Both the position numbers and the translations under genes were made by a program. DNA of 64,000 nucleotides from Paragonimus skrjabini miyazakii (Eukaryota; Platyhelminthes; Trematoda; Plagiorchiida; Troglotrematidae). Location of the stretch: the NCBI GenBank assembly GCA_014338405.1, contig JTDE01000241.1, positions 79,953-143,952 on the forward strand, read 5' to 3'. The notes beneath the pieces were generated by a model that had not been told where the DNA came from, searched no databases, and worked only from the letters and a program-made list of their open reading frames with translations. This document shows positions 12,669 through 23,906 of this stretch, piece after piece (position 1 is the stretch's first letter; each line of letters opens with the position of its first letter).

Positions 12669-15472
12669 GTAAGCTGGCAGTGGCCTTGTTATTTTGATAT
12701 TCTTTTGATTTACTGAAATTTTTGCTTCTTTAAGATTCGACTTTCGATTTATTGCTTTCGTCTACACGCTTAACATATTGTACAACAACAAAGTGATGCA
12801 ATAACATTGTTACACCAGGCATTATGCCGTTCGGAGCGCACAGTGTAGGTAATCAAATTACATTCCCTCTATGAATTTACAGCTTTCACCCACTTAGATA
12901 ATTGTTCTCTCTGGTAATGAACTTTTGTCATTATACAATTACTAGAGTAGTTTAGCAATAGATGACCCATTCGTACCATAGTTTATGTCTAAATCAAATG
13001 CTTCTCGAAGACCAGTTTGCTAACTGATAGTAATCACATTACAATTTATAGTATTGATTGTTTTTGTCTTTTTATTGCCCCTTATCTTGAATAATTTGAG
13101 GAAAATGGTATTCTACTGAAAAAAATTGCGAGTCGCACTGAATCACGAATACATCGATAGACAGGATTGATTTTTGCCATTCTGATTACATTACACCCAG
13201 GACATTTATTTCCTATAGGTTTCTTGTCCAGAAGCTAACATTTGATCTAGCTGAGGCAATGACATTGAAGTTGACAAGAATGTGAGTTATCCGGAAATTT
13301 CAGCAGTGATTGTCGAAGAGGTGATGGTTGGTGGGGACTGTGAACTTCCTGATGACGGCTGGTTGGTTAGGATCGCACAAAATCTGCCTACATGGATGTT
13401 TGTCATGAAGTACACAATAACAGTAAAGTAACCAGTGAAAATCGTACAAATCAATGTGGAATAAACTAAGACAACGAGAAGGCGGATGCACGAATGAACA
13501 GAATATAGTGGTTGTTCTACTAGGAAGGATGTGAAACGTTTTGTACATCTTTATCCTAACGGATGCTTTCTCTTTATTTTCAGCGATGACAAATGATGAC
13601 GAAATGCAAAATTTATTAATGCACCGATGTCATTGTAAAAGCTTTTTACTTAGTAACTTATATGATATAAAAGTATAACTACTGGCTGATAAAAGTGAAA
13701 TGCTGTAGTGAAATAGCTGGGGACGAGTTCATCCAGTAATAGTGGAGTAAACTGGCTGATGCTCAAGCTATATATATGGAGGGATGTCAGAGTAAGAAAG
13801 ACAGACTACTAGGTAATGGACCGTTGCATTTCAAACTGGTGGTGCCCAATTATATTACACAAACCTGTTGGTAAAAATGCACAACGTGTTGGTGGTTGGT
13901 GGTAGTGTGTCTTAATTGAATGTAGCTGAATGTCTCAAGACATCCTAGTTGTTCGTGACCAGCGATAGTCTGAAAATGCTCCATATACATTCGAAAAAAT
14001 GCTGCCAAATGGAGACGTTGTGATGTCGCTGCTAAGGTGTCACACGGAGGTTATTTTCACCTGAACAGCCAGCAAAGTTCCAACCCCGGAACCAATGTGC
14101 TACCGCAAGTTTTCCTGTAGGTGATTTTGGGCCCGACGTTTAAACAAATGCAACCCAGTCCGCAACCATGGAACTGTTTCACAAAATCGTCGACAAACTG
14201 TTGAACGATAAGTAACGATAAGCGTCCGTATCCTGCAATGAACAGTCTGCGGCATTGATTTGGAAATTTTATTATTTCCATGTTATAACTGAATGGACCA
14301 AAGTTTTTGGGGCTTTTCTATTCAGATACCAGTGTGCTGACTAAATCGACAAATAGGTCAGTGTAGAGTTCAAGTGAGTAATGAAGAAATGTTATTTGTT
14401 CACACAAACGTTATCTTCCATAGTTTACAACGTGGCATGTTTATCCTTAGTGAAGTGACTACTGAACTGTTGCCTGTTCAAGCGAACTGAAAATTCTAGT
14501 GGCTGGCGACTAAAGTAAATGTCATGCACAAAGTAATTCAGTATTAAGACATATGTTTGTGATATATACATTTATTGGTTTATAGTTTGTTCTTCGTTCG
14601 CATTCGTTTATACACGCATAGAGTTCAACCATTCTCTGGCCGCATGATAAAATGGTTACATATCTGAGTATGACAGCCATAACTATTGAATAACTTGAGT
14701 TACGCATGCACTTGAGTAGGTAAAGTTAAATGCTTTTCGAACTTTGGAAGATCGGCTACCAGATTGCCTTCTTAAGCCGTAAGTCTTCTCATTACCCTTC
14801 AAGATACTTGTTTTCTCTACACTGGATGAAGAATTGCATGAGCTGTGACCATCATAAACTCTTAACCGCCCCATTTTGTCTAGATCCAGTTGTGCAGGCC
14901 ATGACTATCACCAACATAAAATTGTTCCCGGGAGTAAAGCATACCTGTGACCAACGAGGCATACCACGGTGAAACACGGCCAACCCGAAGAATGATTTTA
15001 TTGTGCTTTATTCCATCTGCGTTTATGTGAAAATACCTGAGATGAAATCAGTGCTTACACATGACAGAAGCAGCCACCACAGTGGAATCTGCAAAATCTA
15101 CTGTAGTTAGTCAGGTATAACCTACTTCATTGTAACCATAGTGATCGCAGTCGAGTGGTTCTCGTGTGTATTCCTTTTAATTTGCTCACACTGTTTTTGG
15201 TATTCTTCCAACCGATTATTATCACTGTAGGGACCAGAGAGTATAGGAGTCAATGAAAAGTCTATTTATCTAAAATAAAAATGTGTGAATTGCCAAACAA
15301 AACTGAGAGATTAATAGCAGCACCGGATCAGTGTTATTATGACTCGTATTCCCACAAAACATATAGTCAGTCAACTTCTTGCATGACTAGATTAAATGGA
15401 AGCGGCATAGCAACTTGATATAATAGTTGAAATCCATATGAGCTATATCGGATAAGTATTTCTTCTTTAAAG
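12669..15472 (+). other. ALDH18A1: P5CS intron 2
   Basis: GTAAGC...AAAG, 2,804 bases. I see no gene or identifiable repeat. Short open frames at 13300-13548, 14057-14281 and 14522-14972 overlap on both strands and show no motif. Confidence 0.8.
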
Positions 15473-15620
15473 ATGCTTTTGACTTCAATTGACTGATGAC
15501 AACCATAGAAGATGTTATTGGAGAAGAGCTGTACAAGATTTGATTAAGCAAGGAATAATTCCTATAATAAACACCAACGACGCAGTCGGCTGGGATGGGG
15601 AGACCGCATCGATTGTACCA
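15473..15620 (+). CDS. ALDH18A1: P5CS exon 3: glutamate kinase, NDAV motif; carries a frameshift
   Basis: The exon lies between CTTTAAAG and CCA|GTAAGT. It begins in phase 0 as MLLTSID and then meets TGA TGA at 15494-15499. One frame over, coding resumes as TDDNHRR, then AVQDLIKQGIIPIINTNDAV and GETASIVP, the kinase segment with the conserved NTNDAV active-site motif. The 148-base length is one more than a multiple of three. Restoring five bases would give exactly 51 codons and a gap-free match to the family (LLTSID-x-TDDNHRR). The local sequence ATTGACTGATGAC (15488-15500) looks like a collapsed TTGAC-TTGAC repeat. This is either an assembly or consensus error, or a real disabling allele. 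Confidence 0.9.
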
Positions 15621-16697
15621 GTAAGTTCACCTTAACTTTACGTTTAATTTATTGTAATTACATCAATTATATTAGATTTTCTGCTAAAGTAATCTTTATG
15701 TAATGTTCATGTTGTAGGGTACGAGCTGATGGTTCACTGGGTATACAAAACTAAATAATGGTAACAACTACGAAACCAAATATGCCTTCAACAAAGTTTT
15801 ACCAACAGACTCAAAAAGTAACGCTACCTAATTATACAGCTACAAATGAACACGTTACTTGGTTACAGGTTTCATACTGTTAATTATTTGAAAATTAATT
15901 GCATAATCCGGATCTTAGTTAAATAAACCATTTAGGCATACACGTTTCAGACAGTTATTAGACTTCCATTCTTCAATATTATATGCACCGCGTGCTTACC
16001 ATAGTTATGGCAACGCCGCATGCTATCGGATGGATAAATGAAGTGAATTATTTTCAATCATACTGACTTCAAAGTTGAAAACCATTGGTTGCGCGTAGAA
16101 ACTCAAGCAACGTCAACTATTTCTAAGTCGCATATGATGTACTATTAAATTGATCACATCGAATCTGACAGTTGGTATTTTATTTCAACGTTTAATGACT
16201 GGCTACAACACATTCGTTTACGCAACTCATTGTTACATATTTAGCCGCGAATGTTATTCTCTATTCAAAACTTCATTACCGCTGCGCGCTCCACTGCCAC
16301 ACGAAAGTTAGAGCAAAGTGCACGAAGTAGGCGATCTGCTGCTAAAACATTTTTCAGAGCACGGATTAGAAATTGAAATATCAGAAAATTCCCAAGTCAG
16401 ATGTACGAACAACTGTTTTCGATAATTCTTTCACAAGTCAGTACAGTTACATAGGTTTCATCAAAACACTTCGTAAGACAAACCGAGGGGTGACTGTTAA
16501 TGAGTGACAATACGGTAGACTTCACATAAATGGTTACGTGTTGACTGAACCTTGACTGGATGTTACGTCACACAGTCTGGGTCAATTATATTTGTGTGGT
16601 TGAAACGGACGGTGTTACTAACTGATTTGGAATAACTGGTTTCTATTCAAGCTGGGTGATGTTTCCTGAAAATTTTGACAAGCGCCTAGTCGTACAG

Positions 16698-16924
16698 TCA
16701 ACACTTCTGCGGTGCAACAGCAGTATGAAAACGAATGCATGCGCACTGATTGCACTATTAACATCCGCCTTCTTGCAAACCTGCTTCTTGTGGTTAACGG
16801 TGAAAGTGTACGTTTAAGTGACCAACAGATGCAACGCTTGAATGGAACACAGGCAAACTTTCTTTTAAATGAAGGGTTTAGTTACACCATTATTGCACAT
16901 ATTAATGGCAAAATCACCGCGTAG
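16698..16924 (+). other. Unassigned exon-like open frame inside intron 3
   Basis: Seventy-five codons stay open from a reasonable acceptor (CGTACAG at 16691-16697) to a TAG at 16922-16924. The residues are balanced and not obviously low-complexity, for example LLVVNGESVRLSDQQMQRLN. The frame is not part of P5CS, which continues from exon 3 to the exon at 22104 without missing residues here. I do not recognise a family. It could be the last exon of a nested gene, a fossil exon, or chance. Confidence 0.2.
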
Positions 16925-19900
16925 ACGTTACAAAGACATGTCTGTAAAGTCTCCATCATAACCTAAAGCAGTTCGTCAGTACATTCTGGTGATCAGCGAA
17001 TCAATTGCCATCCGATTATACAACCCTCACCTATACTTTTAACAAAATGTTTTCAGTCTTCGGTAGTTCTATGACCACAAATCAAGTGTATCCACACATA
17101 CCTTTTACTTTGGTCGTATGACCTAACATCCGGTCAACGTTCAGTCCACATCTAACCAATTATATAGAGTCTAGTAGTCTCTCTTATTGTCACTCGTTAA
17201 CAGACACCTCTAGGTTTGTACGGTTTGTCTCATGATGCGTTTTGATGAAACTTTTGTAACTGTACTGACTGGAGAAAGGGTGATCGAAAACGGTTGCCTT
17301 TCACATTGCTTCTTCAAAATACCACGCAGTAATATTGCGCTTTCTTCATAATTAGAAACAGTGAGGGATACAAATTGAAAATACCATAAAAACTGAGGCA
17401 GATAAACGGTAAACACGCATACATTTCAGAGTGAGCAACATATAGGTAAGACCACTGAAGCCGATGAGCTGCCTCCGTTACTTCTGTGACATAAAACACT
17501 AGTTATATTGCTCAGCTAGGCGCAACTAGTAATAAAGTGTTTAGACAACAAAAATGATGTCCCTACTAATCAAAATTAAAATATTACAATGACATGCCAT
17601 CGTAAGATGTTCAGTAATAAACAACAAGATGATTAGAGGGGCAGATTTATTACATTGTGCTTCTGCTTCATCACCTATGTTAATTATTTCTGGACGTATC
17701 TAGCCGCTCACTGAACTACTTATCGATCACAACTGATTGTGAAGCTCTCTCTGCAGTTGGTTATGAGTGGGTGCATATTGTGAAATGTGGAGTAGGTAAA
17801 CGAGCTAAGTTTGCGACTATGGAGAAGTGTTTCTTTGTTTCAAACGTCGGTTCCAACTAATAAACTTGAAAAAGTCTAACAATAGCATGTGGGTTGTCTT
17901 GTGTAGTGATATTTCGTTCGCATCTCATCGGGTACTTTTGCGGAATTAACACACACGTTATATAGCGTGGGAGCAAGCGGTTAAGCGAAATTGATTTAGT
18001 CATGTCTGAGACAGCCAGTCAGGTGACCATAGCGGAAGCAACCAGATGATACTGAAGGATACCGATTAACAAGAAGCATGAATTTCCTATAACGTAATAC
18101 GACTGCTGTAGATCAAAAGGGTAATTGGAGTCCAGAAAGAGAGAGAGATGCTTAATAATCTATACAGATCTACTGGAAGGTGTAAAATATGGCTGGAAAA
18201 TCTATATTAATCAAGCGGGAGTTAAAAGAAAGTACATCGATTTACAGTGATTAAAAGGACAACGTAATATGGACTAAGGAGGGATATGGGTGGCTCACCA
18301 GTTGTTAGGTTTTGTAAAAAATATACACAGTTCTGCTTCCACTTTGGTCATCTGGCTAACCATATCAGACATGACTACATTGGTTTCACCTAGTTGCTTG
18401 CTCCTCCACTACATAACGTTTATGCTGTTTTCGCAAAAGTACCTGATGAGATGCGAACAAAATGTCACTACGCAGGGCATCTTACGTGCAACTGTTGGCC
18501 TTTTTCAAGTTTCTCCGTTGGTTTAATTCGGAAGAATAGCGCATTGCCGTAAGTGTATCCTTGAAGTCAATTGCCAGATGGTCCCATTTAAACTTCAGAA
18601 ATGGAACTCTGTTGACTGGTTTATTTCACTAGTCATCACGTTATGGGGGAGTGCAGTTTCTCATGGTAGCCAGTTGCTGGTGAAGGTTCTTGAAACCCCT
18701 CATATTTTCTGTAGCTTATCGGAGGGTGTTAATATACCTACCGTTATAAATTATGGTCTGGATCAACTCACATCCATCGTTTTAGTAAAACTGGATGAAT
18801 GAACCTACTAACCGCTTCATGTTGCTTTACCATAAAGTGAACGTTGTAACCCGCATTTCACGTTCCTACTGATTAATGCACACAAGACATTTGATGTGAC
18901 CCTGAGTTAAGTTTAGTGATGTGAACACAGGTTGGAGCATGCGGAAAAACCGAAATAAATCAAAATTATCTATATTGGCTAAGATTAGATTTTTGTCAAC
19001 ATCGCGTTTGTACACTCAGTTTGAGCAACGTTATATGGGCTTAATGCTCAGTCATTCCTCAGCGGATGTCTTACATATTCTGGCTTCTCTTTTTTGAAAA
19101 GTAAATAAATCTATAAGCTGCAGTCTTCATATGTGGTAATTTTCCAGTTTAGTTTAAACACCTTTTGTCTTCCCCAGAAACTGGCCGCGTATATTTGTTT
19201 ACTTAAATTTACCTCACTAACCTTTATATTGTTTCGAATTGCATTGTTTAGTTTCGTGCTAACCATTTGCGTGTAACTTAACCATCATGAAATTACCGGC
19301 TATTTTTAGACAATACAAATGAGCCATTTGTAAGCTTTGGAGAATTGGTAGTTTTCATTTCCCAGTCTCTCTGGTAACTGAAAAATCTAAAAGACCGTAC
19401 GAAATGATTGGACACTGCTAGATAATCACTCATTACTGAAACCCACCTGTCTGCCAGTGAACGTTTGAGTGATAATCGGGTTAGTGTTACAGATTGCCAG
19501 AACTATGTTCAAACTATGATATTCGTGATTACAAAGCTTATCATTGAAGAGGTGCAGGGCATTTTCTCGTTTGAACTGAGAACAAATGAACACACTGCGC
19601 TTCATACAGTGATACATCGAGTTGCGCTTTATGGCAAATCACCTTAGTATGCGCTTGGACGATAATACCTGTCGAATGTTGGCAGTCACATAAGACACAA
19701 CGAGGTCCACGTGTTCACAAACTTCAATTTGTGTCTGCAATCAATGGAGTTGATTCCGATCGCCGAATAAGACACAAGAATACATGTAGGCCCGCAACAA
19801 ATTTACAGGGATACTCAATAATTTTTCGATCATTTTCAGCAATATATTGTGCAATTCGTGGCTGTTGCCTTTATCCAACTTTCATTACACAATATACTAG

Positions 19901-20762
19901 CGAATTATTTGTTATTATTTCAGTCTTACCAATGAAAAATGCAGTTGATTGAGAGAAAGTATTTTTGCTTTCGCCATTCAGGGCCACGCAAAACTAAGTA
20001 AAACCTTTAAGAGTTCGGTAGTGGTGTTTGAAAAAATGCACGCAAAGGAGCGATAGATTACCGAAGGGTTTCCTTGTCCAACGTGTGTTACCGAATATTT
20101 TCTAAACGAAGATAAAATAGGAATTTTACTCTAACGTGTACGAAACAAACAGTTTTTAGTTATGGATGTGATTTAGTAAAGAGCTTTTTGTTAGTAGGTA
20201 TAGACGTTGTGTAAAGTAACGCAGATTTCTATGTCTGCAAAATTAACATAATTACTTACATTTCGACTTGCATGGATGCCGTACAAAACGAATCCGTCTG
20301 TCCTGATGCAAGTTCGCATAGTTCCATCTTAAAAACTGTTATTTGTACGCATTCTAGGACTCAGTTTGCATACGCTTAGAGTTTTACCAACTTATTTATG
20401 TTATTTCTTCAGTCTACTATACTATTTTAAGGAGGAAGTTTACAGCTAGTCACTGTTTTGATACCGTCTATCCTGAAACGTACACAAACACATTTTTGAT
20501 TGGCAGATGAACCAGAATAAACAAGAGGCTTAACATTAATCAGCCTTTTGCTTAATCAAAATAGCTCACTTGACAAATTGTAAAATTTTCTATGTAATGG
20601 TATTGTTCACCTGAGCGTGGGTCGGATTCATCTGTAGTGCGATCAGTAACACTCCATTCCAAGGTTAGAGCATAGAAACACCAATCTGAAAAGCTGGAAA
20701 CAAATATCTGGTAACACTACGATTCATGTTCGAAGAAAAATGTATCAACAGTAACATGAAGG

Positions 20763-21228
20763 ATGGACAACCGAGACATTGCGGATAAGAAGAACGTTTA
20801 CTTATCATTGTCATCCAAGGGTGACTCGTCGGCAGACTTGTTATCACGTCAAATCGTCAATGCTATCAACACGACCTATTATGTCGGTAACTCTGTTGTC
20901 ACGTTTCGGTCAAAACGGGCGGTTCCACTGAATTTGGAGGAGAACGTGCCTAATAATGTTGCCTCTTTTTTGATGTATTCATTTGATCGTTCCTGTGGTT
21001 CAGCATACATAGGTCGTTTATAGGCGTTTATCTGAAAGAATCCGTGAACACTGCCCCGCTTGGCTTCACTCTGGGACAACGAAACGCATCAGTTCATCCA
21101 TTCTGGCCCATTTGGTCGACTGTAATCAACACACAGACATGAAAACAGCATGTCGTACCATCTATCGCGTCCCGGCTACCTTATACCAGCCAAAGAGGAG
21201 AATTCATCAAAAACAACCCATTCGCTGA
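20763..21228 (+). mobile_element. Degenerate Penelope-like element fragment: linker and GIY-YIG endonuclease
   Basis: An open frame from 20763 reads through VYLSLSSKGDSSADLLSRQI and ends with SFDRSCGSAYIGR. A shift of frame near 21014-21024 then gives RRLSERIREHCPAWL, SSILAHLV and a TGA at 21226-21228. This is the layout of the region after the reverse transcriptase in Penelope-like elements: a connector, the CGSAYIGR form of the GIY-YIG nuclease core, and the Arg/Glu helix RRLSERIREH. The reverse transcriptase is missing, so this is a 5'-truncated, frameshifted copy. It differs clearly in sequence from the copy at 25639-28399, so at least two lineages of the superfamily are represented. Confidence 0.75.
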
Positions 21229-22103
21229 AACTTTGTTTTTCATTAGTGTCACGGGAATTTTCAATTATTTGAGATATCCTCTTAACAACAAAGTTCTGGG
21301 TAACTTCCATCATAGCGAATGTTTTTCATTATTTCAATTTAACTGAACGGCGTATTCGATTAACTAAACGTTTTGAGTAGTATCTGTCGAAAAGTTTACG
21401 AGAATACTTTTCGGGTTTTAAAGTACACAACTATGACTGTCGGTGTACTGAGTGGTCCATGTATTCTTTAGATAAACAGTACCTTGAGGAATGCAACCTG
21501 TTAGTCAATGTAAGCAAACATTTAGAAGAAAAATCTGGTTTGCAGTCTCCGTGAAAATGAATTCAACGGAACGACATGCCCAGTTGAACAAGTTCACTAC
21601 TGTACAAAGAGCAGTATCATCTACACACCTTGGGTACTGACTGAACTGGCTGATAGTTAATAAAAGCGGAATGCTTTCAAACTTTTCAATGAAAATATCA
21701 GTTAATGCACCTTCAAAGGGTGTGATTATCGCCACATCATTTGTCTTTAGGTACACAGCAAGTATACGACCGTTCAGACTTCATCATATCCTTATGTAAT
21801 TATCCCCGCCTAAAGACGAAGTATCATAAACATGCGTTGGCCCATCTATTTTTGTGTATCCGTTTTGTGTATCCGTTTATACAACTTTTCACTTTTGAGT
21901 CACTTATTATTAACAGATTTCCATGATAAGTTTCGAGTAAGTCTTACAACTAGACCCATTTAATTAACTGTCGGTTTTTCGGTGAAACAAGATAAGTGCG
22001 ATCCAGATATTCTAGCTGTACCTTTTGTACTCTCAAATCAATACTATGAATGAAAATGGAATAAACCCGACTACTTCAATATTAAACTATTTCTGTTTGC
22101 TAG

Positions 22104-22388
22104 AACTTAGACGTTCCAACCATTCGAGACAATGACAGTCTGGCTGCTCGCCTGGCCTGGGAGTTATCGTCCGACGTTCTACTCTTAGTCTCAGATGTAG
22201 ATGGTGTGTATACAACCCCTCCAGGGAGTCCAGGGGCAAAGTTGATTGAACAGTATGACGTGGAACCCACGGGAGATTGTTGCAATCACCTCAACGGACA
22301 GACTCTGTCATTTGGTCTGTCCGCGACCGATATTGGAACCGGTGGAATGGTTAACAAAGTTTCTGCAGCGGTCTGGACTGTGCGTCAA
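22104..22388 (+). CDS. ALDH18A1: P5CS exon 4: C-terminal part of glutamate kinase domain
   Basis: Ninety-five codons from acceptor TTGCTAG (AAC first) to donor CAA|GTGGGT, phase 0 at both ends. It contains DNDSLAARLAWELSSDVLLL, then SDVDGVYTTPPGSPGAKLI and GTGGMVNKVSAAVWTVRQ. These are the nucleotide-binding DNDSLAA segment, the SDV-G-Y-PP loop and the GTGGM--K phosphate-binding motif of the kinase. A nearer acceptor (CTTAG at 22106-22110) would break the frame, which decides the start. An insertion around PTGDCCNHLNGQ, relative to human, lies before the TFG-like LSFGLS strand. Confidence 0.93.
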
Positions 22389-22802
22389 GTGGGTTGGCTT
22401 TTAAAATTATGTTTCTGATAGTGAAAGTCAAATCAAACACAAAGTACTTTATGAATTGTGATATGTTTATAACCGAAAGAGATCTATTTCTGCCTGATGG
22501 CACTTCACAACTAAAATCAATGGAGACGTAAGTATAAGCTGTTTTCTTCTGCTACTGGCCTAGTGCAAACACGAGGTAACATGTGACTTGTGTGAAACTT
22601 TCATTCAAAAAATAATTAGTGGCACTGGAATTTAGAATACAAAATTGATAATTGTACGTTGTTTTAACATATTATGTGCAGGACCTTAAACCAGTTCTCT
22701 ATCAAAATCACTACAGCAATATTCATAATGTTTATTTTTTACCAAAGTAAATTAGCAGATTCAAATAAGATTAATGCTACCGATGAGTAACAGGGAGATT
22801 CG

Positions 22803-23285
22803 ACGGCACATCACCTCCAATTGATCACAGCTGTCGAATTCCCCTGGATACTCTAACCAGCTTCTTCTAAAGCAAAGCATTTTACTCGAAGTCCGATCGT
22901 GTTAGAGCTCGTCAGTAACGTGTATCGTTGCTAACAAGTTTAATTAGTTCTGTTATCACAACTCGGAGAGAAGTCATATTCATGAGATTAACAGAACAGG
23001 TACTGTCTACACTTAAGGCGATCGGGCAATGTGAGCGTTGTTCATGAAATAATTTGTATGAGCGTCCACTTATGACAACTGTTACGTCTGATGTGAGGTC
23101 AGCCGCGTAGTGGTCAATACGGTTGCCTCGTGAAATCATGGCTGAGTGGTTGCTGCGGGCAATGATCAACACACGCATCATTGATGATCTTCATCGGGAC
23201 CAGAAATCTGCTTTAATACTTCCTTCAAAAATGGCCTGACTGAACTACCTTTGGGATTGCGACCGCTGTGATCAATTGAGAGTTT
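22803..23285 (-). repeat. Dispersed repeat copy, about 480 bp, with inverted conserved ends
   Basis: The left end (about 22803-22850) reads AATTGATCACAGCTGTCG and the right end (about 23233-23283) reads GCGACCGCTGTGATCAATTG, so the two ends are inverted copies of one motif about 480 bp apart. A related pair with the same spacing occurs at 49222-49690, and single ends occur at 30805, 31225 and 41900. Between the ends the minus strand has an 89-codon open frame (22912-23181) that I do not recognise. This could be a short non-autonomous DNA transposon with terminal inverted repeats, or the 3' part of a LINE/SINE family inserted twice. Confidence 0.45.
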
Positions 23286-23630
23286 TGGTTAATTTATATT
23301 AAACTAATAGTAATGATGTCCTCCGGTGTCTCTGGAGAACGAACCGAACAAAGATAGAACAAACTCTTAGTGTATTCTGAATGTCACACATGCTAGACCT
23401 TAAGATTTGTCTCACAAAGTATTAGCAAGTTGGTCGTCAGTCACGTAGTCTCTTTGGCCAAAACACATGCATTAACTCCACCCAAACTATACAAATTATT
23501 GTCTGTAAATTGGCGCAAAATAGCACTCCAAGAAAATTGGATGGCCTGATTTTCCTCCTTAAACATTGGCGTTTATTTTCGTGAGTTTACTACTTATTTC
23601 CAGAATTACTGAATACTTTAGTAGTTTAAG

Positions 23631-23906
23631 GGTCTTAGGGATTTAATCACCCTCATGATCAACAGTGGCATTCCCAACACAGAGATAGGACGGCTGTTAA
23701 TGACCAATAACTTGCAATCATATATTTGTTATTGGTTATCCACGTTTTTCAAATACGACTACACCTTCATGATCTATCAGGTGTACAATGTCACTACAAC
23801 TACTAGAACTTCGAAAGAAGAAAAATATTTATTTGCTCAGTTCAAACAAAAACGCACATTACACAAACGGTTTCCAGTATCACAATATGTACGGAATCAA
23901 ATTATC
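23631..23906 (+). other. Candidate P5CS linker exon (weak)
   Basis: A phase-0 frame of 92 codons runs from acceptor GTAGTTTAAG to donor ATC|GTAAAT. It is in the right order, strand and phase to follow exon 4. Its first part, ITLMINSGIPNTEIGRLLM, can be laid over the TSVVIANG...G segment that should come next, and STFF further on recalls the GTFF motif. The remainder does not match the reductase N-terminus. The match is too thin to call it an exon; the frame may be open by chance. Confidence 0.25.

Larger units (their letters stand above)
15621..22103 (+). other. ALDH18A1: P5CS intron 3
   Basis: GTAAGT...CTAG, 6,483 bases. It holds a degenerate Penelope-type fragment (20763-21228) and an unassigned exon-like open frame (16698-16924). 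The rest, including paired open frames at 18290-18802 and 19465-19952, shows nothing recognisable. Confidence 0.85.

Noticed and set aside
18290..18802. Two + frames rich in hydrophobic residues, membrane-protein-like at first sight
   Set aside because: AT-rich DNA gives Phe/Leu/Ile-rich translations; no motif and no splice sites linking them.
21840..21890. Tandem copy of TTTGTGTATCCG
   Set aside because: Two short units only, no array.
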